From the NCBI RefSeq assembly GCF_004803635.1, contig NZ_SSWX01000014.1, positions 1-64,000 on the forward strand: a DNA stretch of 64,000 nucleotides, read 5' to 3'. This stretch comes from Lampropedia aestuarii. GTDB lineage: Bacteria; Pseudomonadota; Gammaproteobacteria; Burkholderiales; Burkholderiaceae_C. Positions 36,292 to 45,825 of the stretch are shown one piece after another. A program made the position numbers and the translations under genes. The notes under the pieces were generated by a model that did not search any database, was not told where the DNA came from, and saw only the letters and a list, made by a program, of their open reading frames with translations. Positions within the stretch are counted from its first letter, which is position 1, and the number at the start of each line of letters is the position of its first letter.

Positions 36292-38088
36292 ATGTACCAA
36301 TACACCGAATTCGACAAAGACTTTGTCCGCAAGCGCTCTGAACAGTTTCGCGACCAGCTTGAGCGTTGGCAAAGCGGCAAAATCAGCGAAGAAGAGTTTC
36401 GTCCACTGCGCTTGCAAAACGGCTGGTATGTGCAGCGCTACGCACCGATGCTGCGCGTGGCCGTGCCCTACGGCGAGATTTCTGCGCTGCAGCTGCGCAC
36501 TTTGGCTGTGATCGCCAAGGAATACGACGATCCAGAAGCCGAGGTCTACCACAATGCGTTGAAAACCCAAGGCGCAATGGGCACAACGTATTTGCCTACA
36601 CACTACGCCCACTTCACCACCCGCACGAACGTGCAGTTCAACTGGATTCCGCTGTCACGCGCAGCCGATGTGATGGACTTGCTGGCCAGCGCCCACCTGC
36701 ACGGCATTCAGACCAGCGGCAACTGTATCCGCAACACCACCACCGATGCCTTGGCCGGTGTGGCCGTCGATGAGATCGTCGACCCACGCCCTTACGCAGA
36801 AATTCTGCGCCAGTGGACCACGCTGCACCCTGAGTTTGCCTTCTTGCCACGCAAGTTCAAGATTGCCATCAGCGGCGCCCAGGAAGACCGCGCGGCCACA
36901 GGCTGGCACGACGTGGGCCTGCATCTGATCAAAAACGACGCAGGCGAAGTCGGCTTCAAGGTGTTTGTCGGCGGCGGCATGGGCCGCACGCCAATGGTCG
37001 GTGTGGCGATTCGGGAGTTCCTGCCATGGAACCAGATCATGAACTACATCGAGGCCATTGTGCGCGTCTACAACGAGCACGGCCGCCGCGACAACAAATA
37101 CAAGGCCCGCATCAAGATTCTGGTCAAGTCCGAAGGCCAGCAATACATTGATGACGTCGAAGAAGAATACCGCCAGATCGTAGAGGTCGATGGTGGCCCG
37201 CACACCGTGCCAGACGCCGAGCTGGCACGTGTCAAAGCCTGTTTTGTCGACCCGGATCTGAGCCACTACCCAGCGCTAAGCGGTGCAGCGGCCAGCCAAT
37301 TGCTGGCCGATCAAGCTGCCGCTGATGCCCAGTTTGCCCGCTGGCTCAAGCGCAATGTGCGCCCACACCGCAACCCGGCCTTGCGCGCGGTAACCTTGTC
37401 GTTCAAGCGCGTCGGTCAAGCGCCAGGCGATGCCTCGGCTGAACAACTGTTTGCTCTGGCCGACCTGGTCGAGCAATTCTCCGCTGGTGAAGCCCGCATC
37501 ACGCACGACCAAAACGTGGTCTTGCCATGGGTCCACGCATCGCAATTGCAAGACCTGTGGCTGCGCGCGCAGCAATTGGGTCTGGCCAGCACCAATGTGG
37601 ACTTGCTCACTGACATGATCGCCTGCCCTGGCGGCGACTTCTGCGCGCTGGCCAACGCCCGCTCGCTGCCGATTGCCGCCGCTATCACGGAGCGCTACCA
37701 GGATCTGGACGAGCTCGACGACATTGGCGACATCGACCTGCACATCAGCGGCTGCATCAACTCCTGCGGCCACCACCACAGCGGCCACATCGGCATTTTG
37801 GGTGTCGATAAAGACGGCAAAGAGTGGTACCAAATCACCGTTGGCGGAGCGGATGGCGCTGACCTCTCAGGCCCAGCGCAAGCAGGCAAAGTGATTGGCC
37901 CATCGTTCTCGGCCGCTGAAGTGCCCGATGTGATTGAAGCCGTACTGTCAACCTACCGCGACCTGCGCGAAGGCCAGGAGCGCTTTATTGACACCGCCCG
38001 CCGCGTTGGCGTTGCGCCATTCAAAGAGGCCGGTGCATCGGCACGGCACCCAGTGGCAGAAGACGCCACAGAAGAAGCGACCAGTTAA
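36292..38088 (+). CDS. cysI: Sulfite reductase hemoprotein (CysI-type)
   Basis: Reduces sulfite to sulfide with siroheme and a coupled [4Fe-4S] cluster. The 598-residue protein has two ferredoxin-like/siroheme half-domains and the four cluster cysteines: Cys445 and Cys451 in CPGGDFC, Cys488 and Cys492 in CINSC. No flavoprotein partner (cysJ) lies in the operon, so electrons may come from ferredoxin. FdxA and a ferredoxin reductase sit just downstream of the operon. It heads the operon cysI, DUF934, cysH, cysD, cysN. Confidence 0.92.
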   Translation: MYQYTEFDKDFVRKRSEQFRDQLERWQSGKISEEEFRPLRLQNGWYVQRYAPMLRVAVPYGEISALQLRTLAVIAKEYDDPEAEVYHNALKTQGAMGTTYLPTHYAHFTTRTNVQFNWIPLSRAADVMDLLASAHLHGIQTSGNCIRNTTTDALAGVAVDEIVDPRPYAEILRQWTTLHPEFAFLPRKFKIAISGAQEDRAATGWHDVGLHLIKNDAGEVGFKVFVGGGMGRTPMVGVAIREFLPWNQIMNYIEAIVRVYNEHGRRDNKYKARIKILVKSEGQQYIDDVEEEYRQIVEVDGGPHTVPDAELARVKACFVDPDLSHYPALSGAAASQLLADQAAADAQFARWLKRNVRPHRNPALRAVTLSFKRVGQAPGDASAEQLFALADLVEQFSAGEARITHDQNVVLPWVHASQLQDLWLRAQQLGLASTNVDLLTDMIACPGGDFCALANARSLPIAAAITERYQDLDELDDIGDIDLHISGCINSCGHHHSGHIGILGVDKDGKEWYQITVGGADGADLSGPAQAGKVIGPSFSAAEVPDVIEAVLSTYRDLREGQERFIDTARRVGVAPFKEAGASARHPVAEDATEEATS

Positions 38089-38186
38089 ATACCAGCTAAA
38101 CACCTGCGCGAATCAGGCCAGGCAGGGGCCGTCAACGGACTGCCACTGCCTGTACGGCCGCAGCGCGCGCATTAGAGAAGAACGCC

Positions 38187-38600
38187 ATGAGTTTCCAGGT
38201 TCTCACCCAACAACAACACCAAGCTCCAACCGCAGGCGATACCAGTGTCATCGCCATTGCCAATGATGTCGATGCGCTGGACGTCCCGCTCGAAGGCGTC
38301 AGCCGCATCGACCTGGACTTTCCAACTTTTACCGATGGCCGCGCGTTTAGCCAAGCCTATTTGCTGCGCCGCCGCCGCCGCTTCACCGGCGATATTCGCG
38401 CCGTTGGCGATGTGCTGATTGACCAACTGCTGCAAATGGAACGCAGCGGCTTTTCAACAGCGGTGCTCAAAGAAGGCGTGGACATTGCTGATGCACAGCG
38501 CCAGCTCGAGCGCTTCTCACAAGGCTTCTACCAAGCAGATGCGGTCAATCGCAAGCCGCACTTTCTGCAAACCCCATCTGCAGCAGGAGAGCGCGCATGA
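38187..38600 (+). CDS. DUF934 protein of the sulfate assimilation operon
   Basis: A 137-residue protein with the DUF934 core (IDLDFPTFTDGRAFSQAYLLRRR, about 40-62; GDVLIDQLLQMERSGF). This family is found almost only next to cysI and cysH in proteobacteria and is thought to assist sulfite reduction, though no activity is established. Its stop overlaps the cysH start, so the two are translationally coupled. It is soluble and has no cysteine. Confidence 0.88.
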   Translation: MSFQVLTQQQHQAPTAGDTSVIAIANDVDALDVPLEGVSRIDLDFPTFTDGRAFSQAYLLRRRRRFTGDIRAVGDVLIDQLLQMERSGFSTAVLKEGVDIADAQRQLERFSQGFYQADAVNRKPHFLQTPSAAGERA

Positions 38601-39229
38601 GCAAGCTCCAAGCACTGGATCTGGCCAAAATCAACCAGGACTTGGGCCGTGATGCACAAGGCCTGGTCGACTGGGCCATTGGTCTGGGTCAAACCGCGAT
38701 TGTCACGACCAACTTCCGCCCGTTTGAAGCGGTGATCCTGCACATGGTCAGCCGCGCCCAGCCTGATGTACAAGTGGTCTGGATGGACAACGGCTACAAC
38801 ACAGAAGCGACCTACCGCTATGCCGACGAAGTGACCAAGCAACTGGGCTTGAATCTGCGTATCTACCTGCCGTCGCGCTCGCGTGCACACCGCGAAGCAG
38901 TGGAAGGCCCGGCCCCTGCACTGGATGATCCGCGCCACGCCGCATTCACCCAAGAGGTCAAGTTAGAGCCGTTTGCCCGCGCCCTGCGCGAGACCGCACC
39001 CACAGTCTGGTTCACCGCTTTGCGCGCCACCGACTCGGCCGTGCGTGCGCAGATGGAGCCTGTCAGCATCAACCCCGACGGCTTGATCAAAGTCGCGCCC
39101 CTGCTGCACTGGTCCTCCAAAGAGCTGCATGAATACTGCCAACAGCACGGCCTGCCAAATAATTTTGACTATGCCGATCCGACCAAGGGCCAAGAGCAGC
39201 GCGAATGCGGCCTGCACCTGAGCCACTGA
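38597..39229 (+). CDS. cysH: Phosphoadenylyl-sulfate reductase
   Basis: Reduces activated sulfate to sulfite using thioredoxin. The 210-residue product has the PP-loop-related ATTNFRPFEAVILHM-like segment, WMDNGYNTEATY, and the C-terminal active-site Cys in RECGLHLSH. The extra CC and CxxC pairs that hold the iron-sulfur cluster of APS reductases are missing, so by this criterion PAPS is the likely substrate. No cysC kinase lies in the window. It overlaps the DUF934 gene by four bases. Confidence 0.88.
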   Translation: MSKLQALDLAKINQDLGRDAQGLVDWAIGLGQTAIVTTNFRPFEAVILHMVSRAQPDVQVVWMDNGYNTEATYRYADEVTKQLGLNLRIYLPSRSRAHREAVEGPAPALDDPRHAAFTQEVKLEPFARALRETAPTVWFTALRATDSAVRAQMEPVSINPDGLIKVAPLLHWSSKELHEYCQQHGLPNNFDYADPTKGQEQRECGLHLSH

Positions 39230-39253
39230 AGTCCTCCAGCGATAGAGATATCC

Positions 39254-40213
39254 ATGAATGCACCTACCCAAGTAGCCCTGATCGAATCGGCGCTGCGCAC
39301 CCCGATCACGCAACAACTCAGCAATAGCCACCTGGATGCGCTGGAAGAAGAGACGATCTTCATCCTGCGTGAAGTGGCCGCCAGTTTTGAGCGCCCGGCT
39401 TTGCTGTTCTCTGGAGGCAAGGACTCACTGGTCATGCTCAAGTGCGCCGAAAAAGCCTTTGGCGCAGGTCGCATTCCCTACCCGCTGCTGATGATCGACA
39501 CAGGCCACAACTTCCCCGAAGTGACCGAGTTTCGTGACCGCCGCGCCAAAGAGCTGGGCGCGCAACTGATCGTGCGCAGCGTCGAAGATTCGATGGCGCG
39601 TGGCACCGTGCGCCTGGCCCATCCGGGCGAGAGCCGCAACGTTCACCAGTCCGTGACCTTGCTCGAAGCGATTGAGGAATTTCGCTTTGACGCGCTGATT
39701 GGCGGCGCACGCCGTGACGAAGAAAAAGCACGTGCCAAAGAACGCATCTTCAGCCACCGCGACAGCTTTGGCCAATGGCAGCCCAAGGCACAACGTCCGG
39801 AGCTGTGGACACTGTTCAACACCCGCCTGAACCAGGGCGAGCACTTCCGTGTATTCCCAATCAGCAACTGGACCGAACTGGATGTCTGGCAATACATCGA
39901 CCGAGAAGGGATTGAGCTGCCAAGCCTGTACTACGCCCACCAGCGCCCAATTGTCGAGCGCAAGGGCTTGCTGGTGCCGGTGACAGCACTGACCCCAGCC
40001 AAAGAAGGCGAGCAAGTAGAGCAGCGCGAAGTGCGTTTTCGCACCGTGGGCGATATCACCTGCACTTGCCCAGTGGCCAGCTCGGCGGCATCGGCCGCCG
40101 ACATCGTGGCGGAAACCCTGTCGGTGACCGTGAGTGAACGCGGCGCAACCCGCATGGATGACAAAACCAGCGAAGCGTCGATGGAAAAACGCAAGCGCGA
40201 CGGCTATTTCTGA
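39254..40213 (+). CDS. cysD: Sulfate adenylyltransferase subunit 2
   Basis: With CysN it makes adenylyl sulfate from ATP and sulfate. The 319-residue subunit has the PP-loop FSGGKDSLVML (residues 52-62), DTGHNFPEVTEFRD and GGARRDEEKARAKER, and ends with RKRDGYF as is usual. Its position before cysN is conserved. Confidence 0.95.
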   Translation: MNAPTQVALIESALRTPITQQLSNSHLDALEEETIFILREVAASFERPALLFSGGKDSLVMLKCAEKAFGAGRIPYPLLMIDTGHNFPEVTEFRDRRAKELGAQLIVRSVEDSMARGTVRLAHPGESRNVHQSVTLLEAIEEFRFDALIGGARRDEEKARAKERIFSHRDSFGQWQPKAQRPELWTLFNTRLNQGEHFRVFPISNWTELDVWQYIDREGIELPSLYYAHQRPIVERKGLLVPVTALTPAKEGEQVEQREVRFRTVGDITCTCPVASSAASAADIVAETLSVTVSERGATRMDDKTSEASMEKRKRDGYF

Positions 40214-40309
40214 CCTCGCAGGCCAGTGCAGCGCAGGCTGCACTGTTTGATTCAATTGCATTGGTGGCAGCGCAGGTGTTCGAGCCAGGCTGCCCATGAG
40301 TTTCAAGCT

Positions 40310-41662
40310 ATGAGTACCACCCTACACAACGCCTTGCGCTTTATCACTTGCGGCAGCGTCGACGACGGCAAATCCACCCTGATTGGCCGCTTGCTGGTTG
40401 ACAGCAAAAGCGTGCTGCAAGACCAGCTCGCCGGCGTCACCAAGCACGGCGCCAGCAGCCAAGAAGCCATCGACCTGGCCCAGCTGACCGACGGCCTGGC
40501 CGCTGAGCGCGAGCAAGGCATCACCATCGATGTGGCCTGGCGCTATTTCTCTACCGCCCAACGCAAATTCATCATTGGCGATGCACCTGGCCACGAGCAG
40601 TACACACGCAATATGGTGACCGCCGCCAGCAATGCCGATGCTGCCGTGGTGCTGGTCGATGCGACCAAGCTCGACTGGCAAAACCCGCAGCTGTCGCTGC
40701 TGCCGCAAACCAAGCGTCACAGCCTGCTGGTGCATTTGCTGCGCGTGCCTTCACTGATTTTTGCCGTCAACAAGCTCGATGCGGTCGCCGATCCGGCGCT
40801 GGCATTTGCCAATATCCAGGCGGCCTTACAGCGCTTTGCTAAAGCGGAGCACCTGACTGCTGCAGCCATCGTGCCAATCTCGGCGCTCAAAGGCTACAAC
40901 GTGGTCAGCACCGAGCCTGGTTTTGCCGGCTACAGTGGCCCAGCGCTTTTGCCGCTGCTCGAAAGCCTGCCAGCCACACCGCCAGATACGGGACTGCCAT
41001 TGGCGTTTCCAGTGCAATGGGTCGAGAAATTCTCCTCGTCTGCCGACACCAGCAAAAGCCGCCGTGTGTTCTGGGGCCGCGTGGCTACGGGCCAGATTGA
41101 AGCCGGCCAACAAGTGCGCATTTTCCCAGCCAACCGCACCGCCCGCGTTGTGGAAGTGCTAGACCATGTGCGGGCCCCGCATGCAGTCTCTGCAGGCGAC
41201 AGCGCAGGTGTGTTACTGGACCAGGAAGTGGATATCTCTCGTGGTGACTGGTTGCTCGCTGAAGCCAGCGCAGCCGCACCAGCCAACCAAGCGACTGGCG
41301 ATTTTGACAATTTTGATGCGCCAGTGGGCACGCACTATGCGTGGCCTGGCCAGCGTGAAATCACCGCAACAATTGCCTGGATGGACGATGAGCCTGCCGC
41401 CGTGGGCCGTGTCTACTGGACCTTGCATGGCCACCGCTGGGTCAAGGCCAAAATTCGCCGCATCGTGCAGCAGCTCAATATCCACACGCTGCAGCGCGAA
41501 GCCGCTGAGCAACTCGAACCCAATGCGATTGGCACCGTCGAGCTGGTCTTGCAAGAGGCCATACCAGCGGCTCCGTATAGCCAAAGCCGCAGCTTGGGCG
41601 CGCTGATTCTTGTCGACACCGCCAGCCATAAAACCGCAGCTGCCGTACTGGTGAACGACTAA
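40310..41662 (+). CDS. cysN: Sulfate adenylyltransferase subunit 1 (GTPase)
   Basis: A 450-residue EF-Tu-like GTPase that drives CysD. G1 GSVDDGKS (15-22), G3 DAPGHEQY and G4 NKLD are present, followed by two beta-barrel domains. There is no fused CysC kinase domain at the C-terminus. I took the start at 40310 ([11 protein letters not shown]), since the upstream open frame (to 40226) is not protein-like. It is the last gene of the operon. Confidence 0.94.
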   Translation: MSTTLHNALRFITCGSVDDGKSTLIGRLLVDSKSVLQDQLAGVTKHGASSQEAIDLAQLTDGLAAEREQGITIDVAWRYFSTAQRKFIIGDAPGHEQYTRNMVTAASNADAAVVLVDATKLDWQNPQLSLLPQTKRHSLLVHLLRVPSLIFAVNKLDAVADPALAFANIQAALQRFAKAEHLTAAAIVPISALKGYNVVSTEPGFAGYSGPALLPLLESLPATPPDTGLPLAFPVQWVEKFSSSADTSKSRRVFWGRVATGQIEAGQQVRIFPANRTARVVEVLDHVRAPHAVSAGDSAGVLLDQEVDISRGDWLLAEASAAAPANQATGDFDNFDAPVGTHYAWPGQREITATIAWMDDEPAAVGRVYWTLHGHRWVKAKIRRIVQQLNIHTLQREAAEQLEPNAIGTVELVLQEAIPAAPYSQSRSLGALILVDTASHKTAAAVLVND

Positions 41663-41747
41663 GACTGCCATAATTGACGCAGCCGCGTTAAAATATGGGA
41701 TTTCCCCGCGCTTCACAACCATTACAACATTTTTTGCCGAGCCTGTT

Positions 41748-42077
41748 ATGACACACGTCGTCACCGAAAACTGTATCAAATGCAAATACACCGATTGCGT
41801 CGATGTGTGTCCTGTTGACTGCTTCAAAGAAGGTCCCAACTTCTTGTTCATCGACCCCGATGAGTGCATCGACTGCGCCGTTTGCGTGCCTGAATGCCCT
41901 GCAGAGGCCATTTTTGCGGAAGAGGATGTGCCTGCTGATCAACAAGAATTCATTCAGATCAATATCGAGATGAATGAAAGTGGCAAGTTCAAAAACATCA
42001 CCAAGCGCAAACCAGCAATGGCAGATGCCGATGAATGGAATGGCAAAGCCGACAAGCTGCAATACCTGGAGCGTTGA
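41748..42077 (+). CDS. fdxA: 7Fe ferredoxin
   Basis: A 109-residue electron carrier with one [3Fe-4S] and one [4Fe-4S] cluster. The cysteines are at 9, 12, 17, 21 and 25 ([18 protein letters not shown]) and 40, 43, 46 and 50 ([11 protein letters not shown]), as in the Azotobacter FdI/FdxA group. It lies between the sulfate operon and a ferredoxin reductase gene, so it may feed electrons to sulfite reductase. Confidence 0.95.
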   Translation: MTHVVTENCIKCKYTDCVDVCPVDCFKEGPNFLFIDPDECIDCAVCVPECPAEAIFAEEDVPADQQEFIQINIEMNESGKFKNITKRKPAMADADEWNGKADKLQYLER

Positions 42078-42098
42078 TCGCCTACAGGACTGCCGCAT

Positions 42099-42122
42099 CT
42101 CTTAGAGCGTGTTTACGATCTT
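42099..42122. repeat. Solitary end of the palindromic repeat family
   Basis: CTCTTAGAGCGTGTTTACGATC matches the terminal repeat of the element at 27742-28017 with one change. No body or second end follows. It lies only seven bases before the ferredoxin reductase ATG and therefore in its leader. Confidence 0.7.
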
Positions 42123-42129
42123 AAGTCCC

Positions 42130-43224
42130 ATGCACCATTCAAACAGCCCCGACGCCAGCATCCCCGACTTCACCACTGATGTCGTCGTAGTCGGCGCTGG
42201 TCCTGCAGGGCTGTTTCAGCTGTTCCAGCTCGGTTTGCAAGGCCTTGCGTGCCACGTGCTTGAAGCCCTGCCCCACCCTGGCGGGCAATGCAGCCAGTTA
42301 TATGCAGACAAGCCGATATACGACATACCGGCTCTCTTGCGTGTCACAGGCCATGAGCTCAGTGAGCAATTGCACCAGCAACTGGCACCTTTTGCCATCC
42401 ATTGGCACTGGGGCCAAACGCTGGAAGCCATCGAAGAAGATGGCGCAGGCCACTGGCTGGTACACACCAGCCAGGGCCATGCCATTGCCTGCAAAGCCGT
42501 GGTGCTGGCCTTGGGTGTAGGCGCCTTTGTGGCGCGCAAGCCCAAGCTCGAGCATCTGGATGCACTGCTGGCTGAAGGCCGCCAAGCCTTTTTGCAATCG
42601 CATGACCGCCAAGCTGCCGTTGCAGGCCAGCAGGTGGTTGTGTTTGGCGGCGATGAAGCGGCCGTTGCGAAAGCGATCGAATTGGCGCAATCAGGTGCCG
42701 CACTGGCGCCAGCGCGCGTGAGCCTGCTGCACCGGCGTGATGTATTCAAAGCAGACGAAACAGCGCTGGCGCAATTGAACGCTTTGCGCGAGCAAGGCCG
42801 CATCCAGGTGGAAATTGGCCAGTTGCAAGCACTGAATTTGCACCGCGAAACAGCCTTGCAGTCACTGCACATTCTCAGCCCCGATGGGCAAAGCCAGACT
42901 GTGCCCGCTGATGTGCTGCTGGTCTACCAGGGCATTTCCCCCAAGCTTGGCGCATTGGCCGATTGGCAATTGGCGCTGGAAGCCAAGCACATTCTGGTCA
43001 ATCCCGCGACTCAGGCAACGAATAGACCAGGCATTTATGCAGTCGGTGATATCGCCAGCTATCCTGGCAAGCGCAAGCTGATCGCCAGCGCGTTTCATGA
43101 GGCCATCATGGCTGCATTTGCAATTGCCGAGCAGCTCCAAGGCAAAAGCCCGCTGACTTTGTACACCACCACCCATACCGTGCTGCTTGAGCGCTTGGGT
43201 CAAGAGCCTGTCGCCAAAGCATAG
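42130..43224 (+). CDS. Ferredoxin--NADP reductase (thioredoxin-reductase-like type)
   Basis: A 364-residue FAD protein that moves electrons between NADPH and ferredoxin. VVVVGAGPAGLFQLFQLG binds FAD, VVVFGGDEAAVAKAIELA binds NADP, and the GIYAVGDIASYPGKRKLIASAFHEA stretch closes the FAD site. The CxxC redox pair of true thioredoxin reductases is absent. ATG 42130 (MHHSNSP) was taken as the start; a GTG at 42109 in the repeat end is an alternative. It follows fdxA closely. Confidence 0.9.
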   Translation: MHHSNSPDASIPDFTTDVVVVGAGPAGLFQLFQLGLQGLACHVLEALPHPGGQCSQLYADKPIYDIPALLRVTGHELSEQLHQQLAPFAIHWHWGQTLEAIEEDGAGHWLVHTSQGHAIACKAVVLALGVGAFVARKPKLEHLDALLAEGRQAFLQSHDRQAAVAGQQVVVFGGDEAAVAKAIELAQSGAALAPARVSLLHRRDVFKADETALAQLNALREQGRIQVEIGQLQALNLHRETALQSLHILSPDGQSQTVPADVLLVYQGISPKLGALADWQLALEAKHILVNPATQATNRPGIYAVGDIASYPGKRKLIASAFHEAIMAAFAIAEQLQGKSPLTLYTTTHTVLLERLGQEPVAKA

Positions 43225-43270
43225 ACTCCTTCTGCACTGCGCATCAGGCATCAGGCACCAAGCACAGGCC

Positions 43271-43309
43271 AACAAAAAAACCATGCTGTGAAGACATGGT
43301 TTTTTTGTT
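43271..43309. terminator. Bidirectional terminator between ferredoxin reductase and metQ
   Basis: AACAAAAAAACCATG and CATGGTTTTTTTGTT are perfect complements with a 9-base loop. It serves the two convergent genes. Confidence 0.92.
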
Positions 43310-43370
43310 GGTGATGACAAGCGGCGGTTGAGGCCGCTACTCCCCCCCCCTTGCGCCAGGCGCTGACCTA

Positions 43371-44156
43371 TTAAAACGCTGGTGCAATCGCACCTTTGTA
43401 TTTGCTGGCAATGAAATCACGCACTTTGTCAGTGCGCAAGGCGTCCGTCAGCTTTTGGATGCTTTCGTCATTGGCACGGTCAGCACGCGCCGCGATGATG
43501 TTGACGTATGGCGAGTCATTGCCCTCGATCAACAAGGCATCTTTGGTTGGCACCAAACCGGCTTCCAGCGCGTAGTTGGTGTTGATCAAAGCCAGATCGA
43601 CATCGTCCAGTGCGCGCGGCAGCATGGCTGCTTCAAGTTCACGGAACTGCAGTTTCTTAGGATTCTCGGCAATATCAGCAGCCGTAGCGCTGATATTGCT
43701 TGGGTCCTTGAGTTTGATCACGCCACTCTTGTCCAACAGCAGCAAAGCGCGGCCAGAATTGGTTGCATCATTGGGAATGGCCACAATCGCGCCTTCTTTC
43801 AGGTCAGCAATGGCTTTGATTTTTTTGGAATAAGCACCAAACGGCTCGACATGGATCGCGCCATTGGGCACGGCGACGATATTGGTTTTACGGTCTTTGT
43901 TGAAATTGCTCAAGTAAGGCTGGTGTTGGAAGAAGTTGGCATCCAATTGTTTTTCTTCCACGGCAGTGTTGGGCAGTACATAATCGGTGAACTCTTTGAC
44001 TTCCAGATCAATGCCCTGGGCTTTGAGCTCAGGCTTGACCAATTCCAGCAACTCCGCGTGCGGCACTGGCGAGGCGCCAACCACCAATTTGGTTTGTGCA
44101 TGGGCACCAAAAGCAAGGGCCATAGCGGCCACAAAAGGAAGCAGTTTCTTAATCAT
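43371..44156 (-). CDS. metQ: Methionine-binding protein of ABC transporter
   Basis: NlpA/MetQ-family periplasmic binding protein of 261 residues, with signal peptide cleaved after AHA near residue 20. It has no lipobox cysteine, unlike many MetQ lipoproteins, so it should be soluble. Signatures are LVVGASPVPHAELLE, DYVLPNTAVEEKQLDANFFQHQPYL and ALINTNYALEAGL. The cognate metNI pair is 13 kb away. It may serve that pair, but another ligand within the NlpA family cannot be excluded. Confidence 0.88.
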   Translation of the reverse strand: MIKKLLPFVAAMALAFGAHAQTKLVVGASPVPHAELLELVKPELKAQGIDLEVKEFTDYVLPNTAVEEKQLDANFFQHQPYLSNFNKDRKTNIVAVPNGAIHVEPFGAYSKKIKAIADLKEGAIVAIPNDATNSGRALLLLDKSGVIKLKDPSNISATAADIAENPKKLQFRELEAAMLPRALDDVDLALINTNYALEAGLVPTKDALLIEGNDSPYVNIIAARADRANDESIQKLTDALRTDKVRDFIASKYKGAIAPAF

Positions 44157-44570
44157 TGAATTACCTCAATTGGCTAGAACATCACAGGAAGCGGCAACAA
44201 GTGTTTGCGGCCTTGTTGCCCTGGCATACTGCTGGGCAGCTTGCCAACCGCTTCGTATTCTCAATACATGCACAAAGGCCTGCAATACGCATGGGCAGCG
44301 ATTGTAAAAGCAGTTCCACATTCCATTTAATAATATTATTTTCTTATTAAATAAAGAAACAAGTATATAAAAAAGTGCGCCATTCGTGTGCGCGAAAGCA
44401 ACAAATTAAACTATTTTTTGAATTTATTGGTAGCGTCGCTAAAATATTAGGTTTATTTAAATTTTGCTGAAGACCCAGCACTGAAGCCGACTTGGCGCCG
44501 ACTTGCAAGGCATTCATTGAATGTGAGTAGGCCAACTACCAGTCATCCTTTTTGTAAGCCCCTCACTACC
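44157..44570. other. AT-rich divergent intergenic region between metQ and infA
   Basis: About 410 bp, very AT-rich from 44320 to 44470. It must hold promoters for both genes. One for infA is listed separately; none for metQ could be picked with confidence. Confidence 0.5.
44418..44445 (+). promoter_or_regulatory. Likely infA promoter
   Basis: TTGAAT and TAAAAT with a 16-base spacer, giving a leader of about 120 bases before infA. Confidence 0.5.
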
Positions 44571-44816
44571 ATGGCAAAAGAAGAACTCATTGAAATGCAA
44601 GGCTCGGTCAAAGAAGTCTTGCCTGATTCACGTTTTCGCGTCGTTTTGGAAAACGGCCACGAGCTGATCGCTTATACAGGCGGCAAAATGCGCAAACACC
44701 ATATCCGTATTCTGGCTGGTGACAAAGTGACTCTTGAGATGTCGCCTTACGACTTGAGCAAAGGCCGGATCATCTTCCGCCACTTGCCAGGCCGTGGCCC
44801 AGCAGCGGCAGCGTAA
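44571..44816 (+). CDS. infA: Translation initiation factor IF-1
   Basis: An 81-residue single OB-fold (S1-like) protein that binds the 30S A site. [41 protein letters not shown] and [18 protein letters not shown] are near-invariant IF-1 segments. The C-terminus is a little longer than in E. coli (GRGPAAAA). ATG 44571 (MAKEELIEM) is the family start. Confidence 0.96.
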   Translation: MAKEELIEMQGSVKEVLPDSRFRVVLENGHELIAYTGGKMRKHHIRILAGDKVTLEMSPYDLSKGRIIFRHLPGRGPAAAA

Positions 44817-44887
44817 GCGGTCTGACGGACTGCGGCTTGCTGTGCGGTTGCACCTCACTGCAATAATAGAGACCACACAAAGGATGG

Positions 44888-44918
44888 ACGCCTTGTTTGC
44901 AGTGCGCAGACAAGGCGT
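44888..44918. terminator. Hairpin between infA and the AhpD-like gene
   Basis: ACGCCTTGT and ACAAGGCGT form a perfect 9-bp stem, extended inward by TGC and GCA. It reaches the stop codon of the AhpD-like gene on the other strand. T-tracts are poor on both sides. Confidence 0.5.
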
Positions 44919-45505
44919 TATTCGATGGGCTTTTGCGGTCTGGGCATGCGGCCCATCAGGTAAAACTCAGGGTTGGGCGCAAAGCCGGCGGCATTGGCAA
45001 TGCGGTTGGACATGCCAAAAAATGCCGTGATCGAGATGATGTCCCAAATGTCTTCATCGTCAAAACCATGCGGATACAAGCGCTCAAAGTCGGCCTCTTC
45101 AATGGCATGCGATTGGCTGCTGACCTTCATGGCAAAATCCAGCATCGCCTTTTGGCGTGGATCGATACTGGCTTTACGGTAATTGATCGCGATCTGATCG
45201 GCGATGCGCGGTTTTTTCTCATAGATCCGCAGCAGTGCGCCATGGGCGACCACACAGTACAGACAATGGTTGGCCGCACTGGTGGCAGTCACGATCATCT
45301 CGCGCTCGCCTTTGCTGAGGGAACTGTCCGCCCGCTCCATCAAGGCATCGTGGTAGGCAAAAAAAGCCCGCCATTCGGCAGGACGCCGCGCAAAAGCCAA
45401 AAACACATTGGGCACAAAGCCACTTTTTTCCTGAATCAGCACAATCCGCTCTTTGATGTCTGCCGGTACGTCTTGCAGCTCCATCAAGGGGTAGCGTTTG
45501 CTCAT
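44918..45505 (-). CDS. AhpD-like peroxidase-related (carboxymuconolactone decarboxylase fold) protein
   Basis: A 195-residue all-helical protein. HCLYCVVAHG carries the CxxC and nearby His found in AhpD-type alkylhydroperoxidases. The rest follows the longer peroxidase-related subfamily (ending HGFDDEDIWDIISITAFFGMSNRIAN). It probably reduces hydroperoxides with an unknown thiol partner. The start at 45505 is supported by GGAGG. It is a single gene, divergent from the BMP transporter operon. Confidence 0.86.
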   Translation of the reverse strand: MSKRYPLMELQDVPADIKERIVLIQEKSGFVPNVFLAFARRPAEWRAFFAYHDALMERADSSLSKGEREMIVTATSAANHCLYCVVAHGALLRIYEKKPRIADQIAINYRKASIDPRQKAMLDFAMKVSSQSHAIEEADFERLYPHGFDDEDIWDIISITAFFGMSNRIANAAGFAPNPEFYLMGRMPRPQKPIE

Positions 45506-45825
45506 AAGTGCCTCCATATAGTTTTATCGTTGAGAAACCATTTCAACGAGATAATACAGGCCTTGGTAGAGCGCCATCAGAGGCTTTTTACCAATGCGTG
45601 CGAGGATCTACAACAACACCGTCAAACGCAGCCCCGTTTGCAATGAAGCGCCGCAACAGTGAAGGTGCAGGCTATGCCAAGTGCGATGGGCAGCAGGCCA
45701 GTGGCCAACTACCTGCCTCCCGCACTTGTGCAATGCACTGCTGTGTGTATTTTTGGCGCGCTTGATGTCCGCCTGCGTTGACTGCATTCTTGCACTGCAG
45801 ATGCATTCGCTTTTTGTCTCTCACC
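45506..45825. other. Divergent intergenic region
   Basis: About 320 bp with the start regions of the AhpD-like gene and the nucleoside transporter operon. I see no convincing operator, repeat or RNA element in it. Confidence 0.4.
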
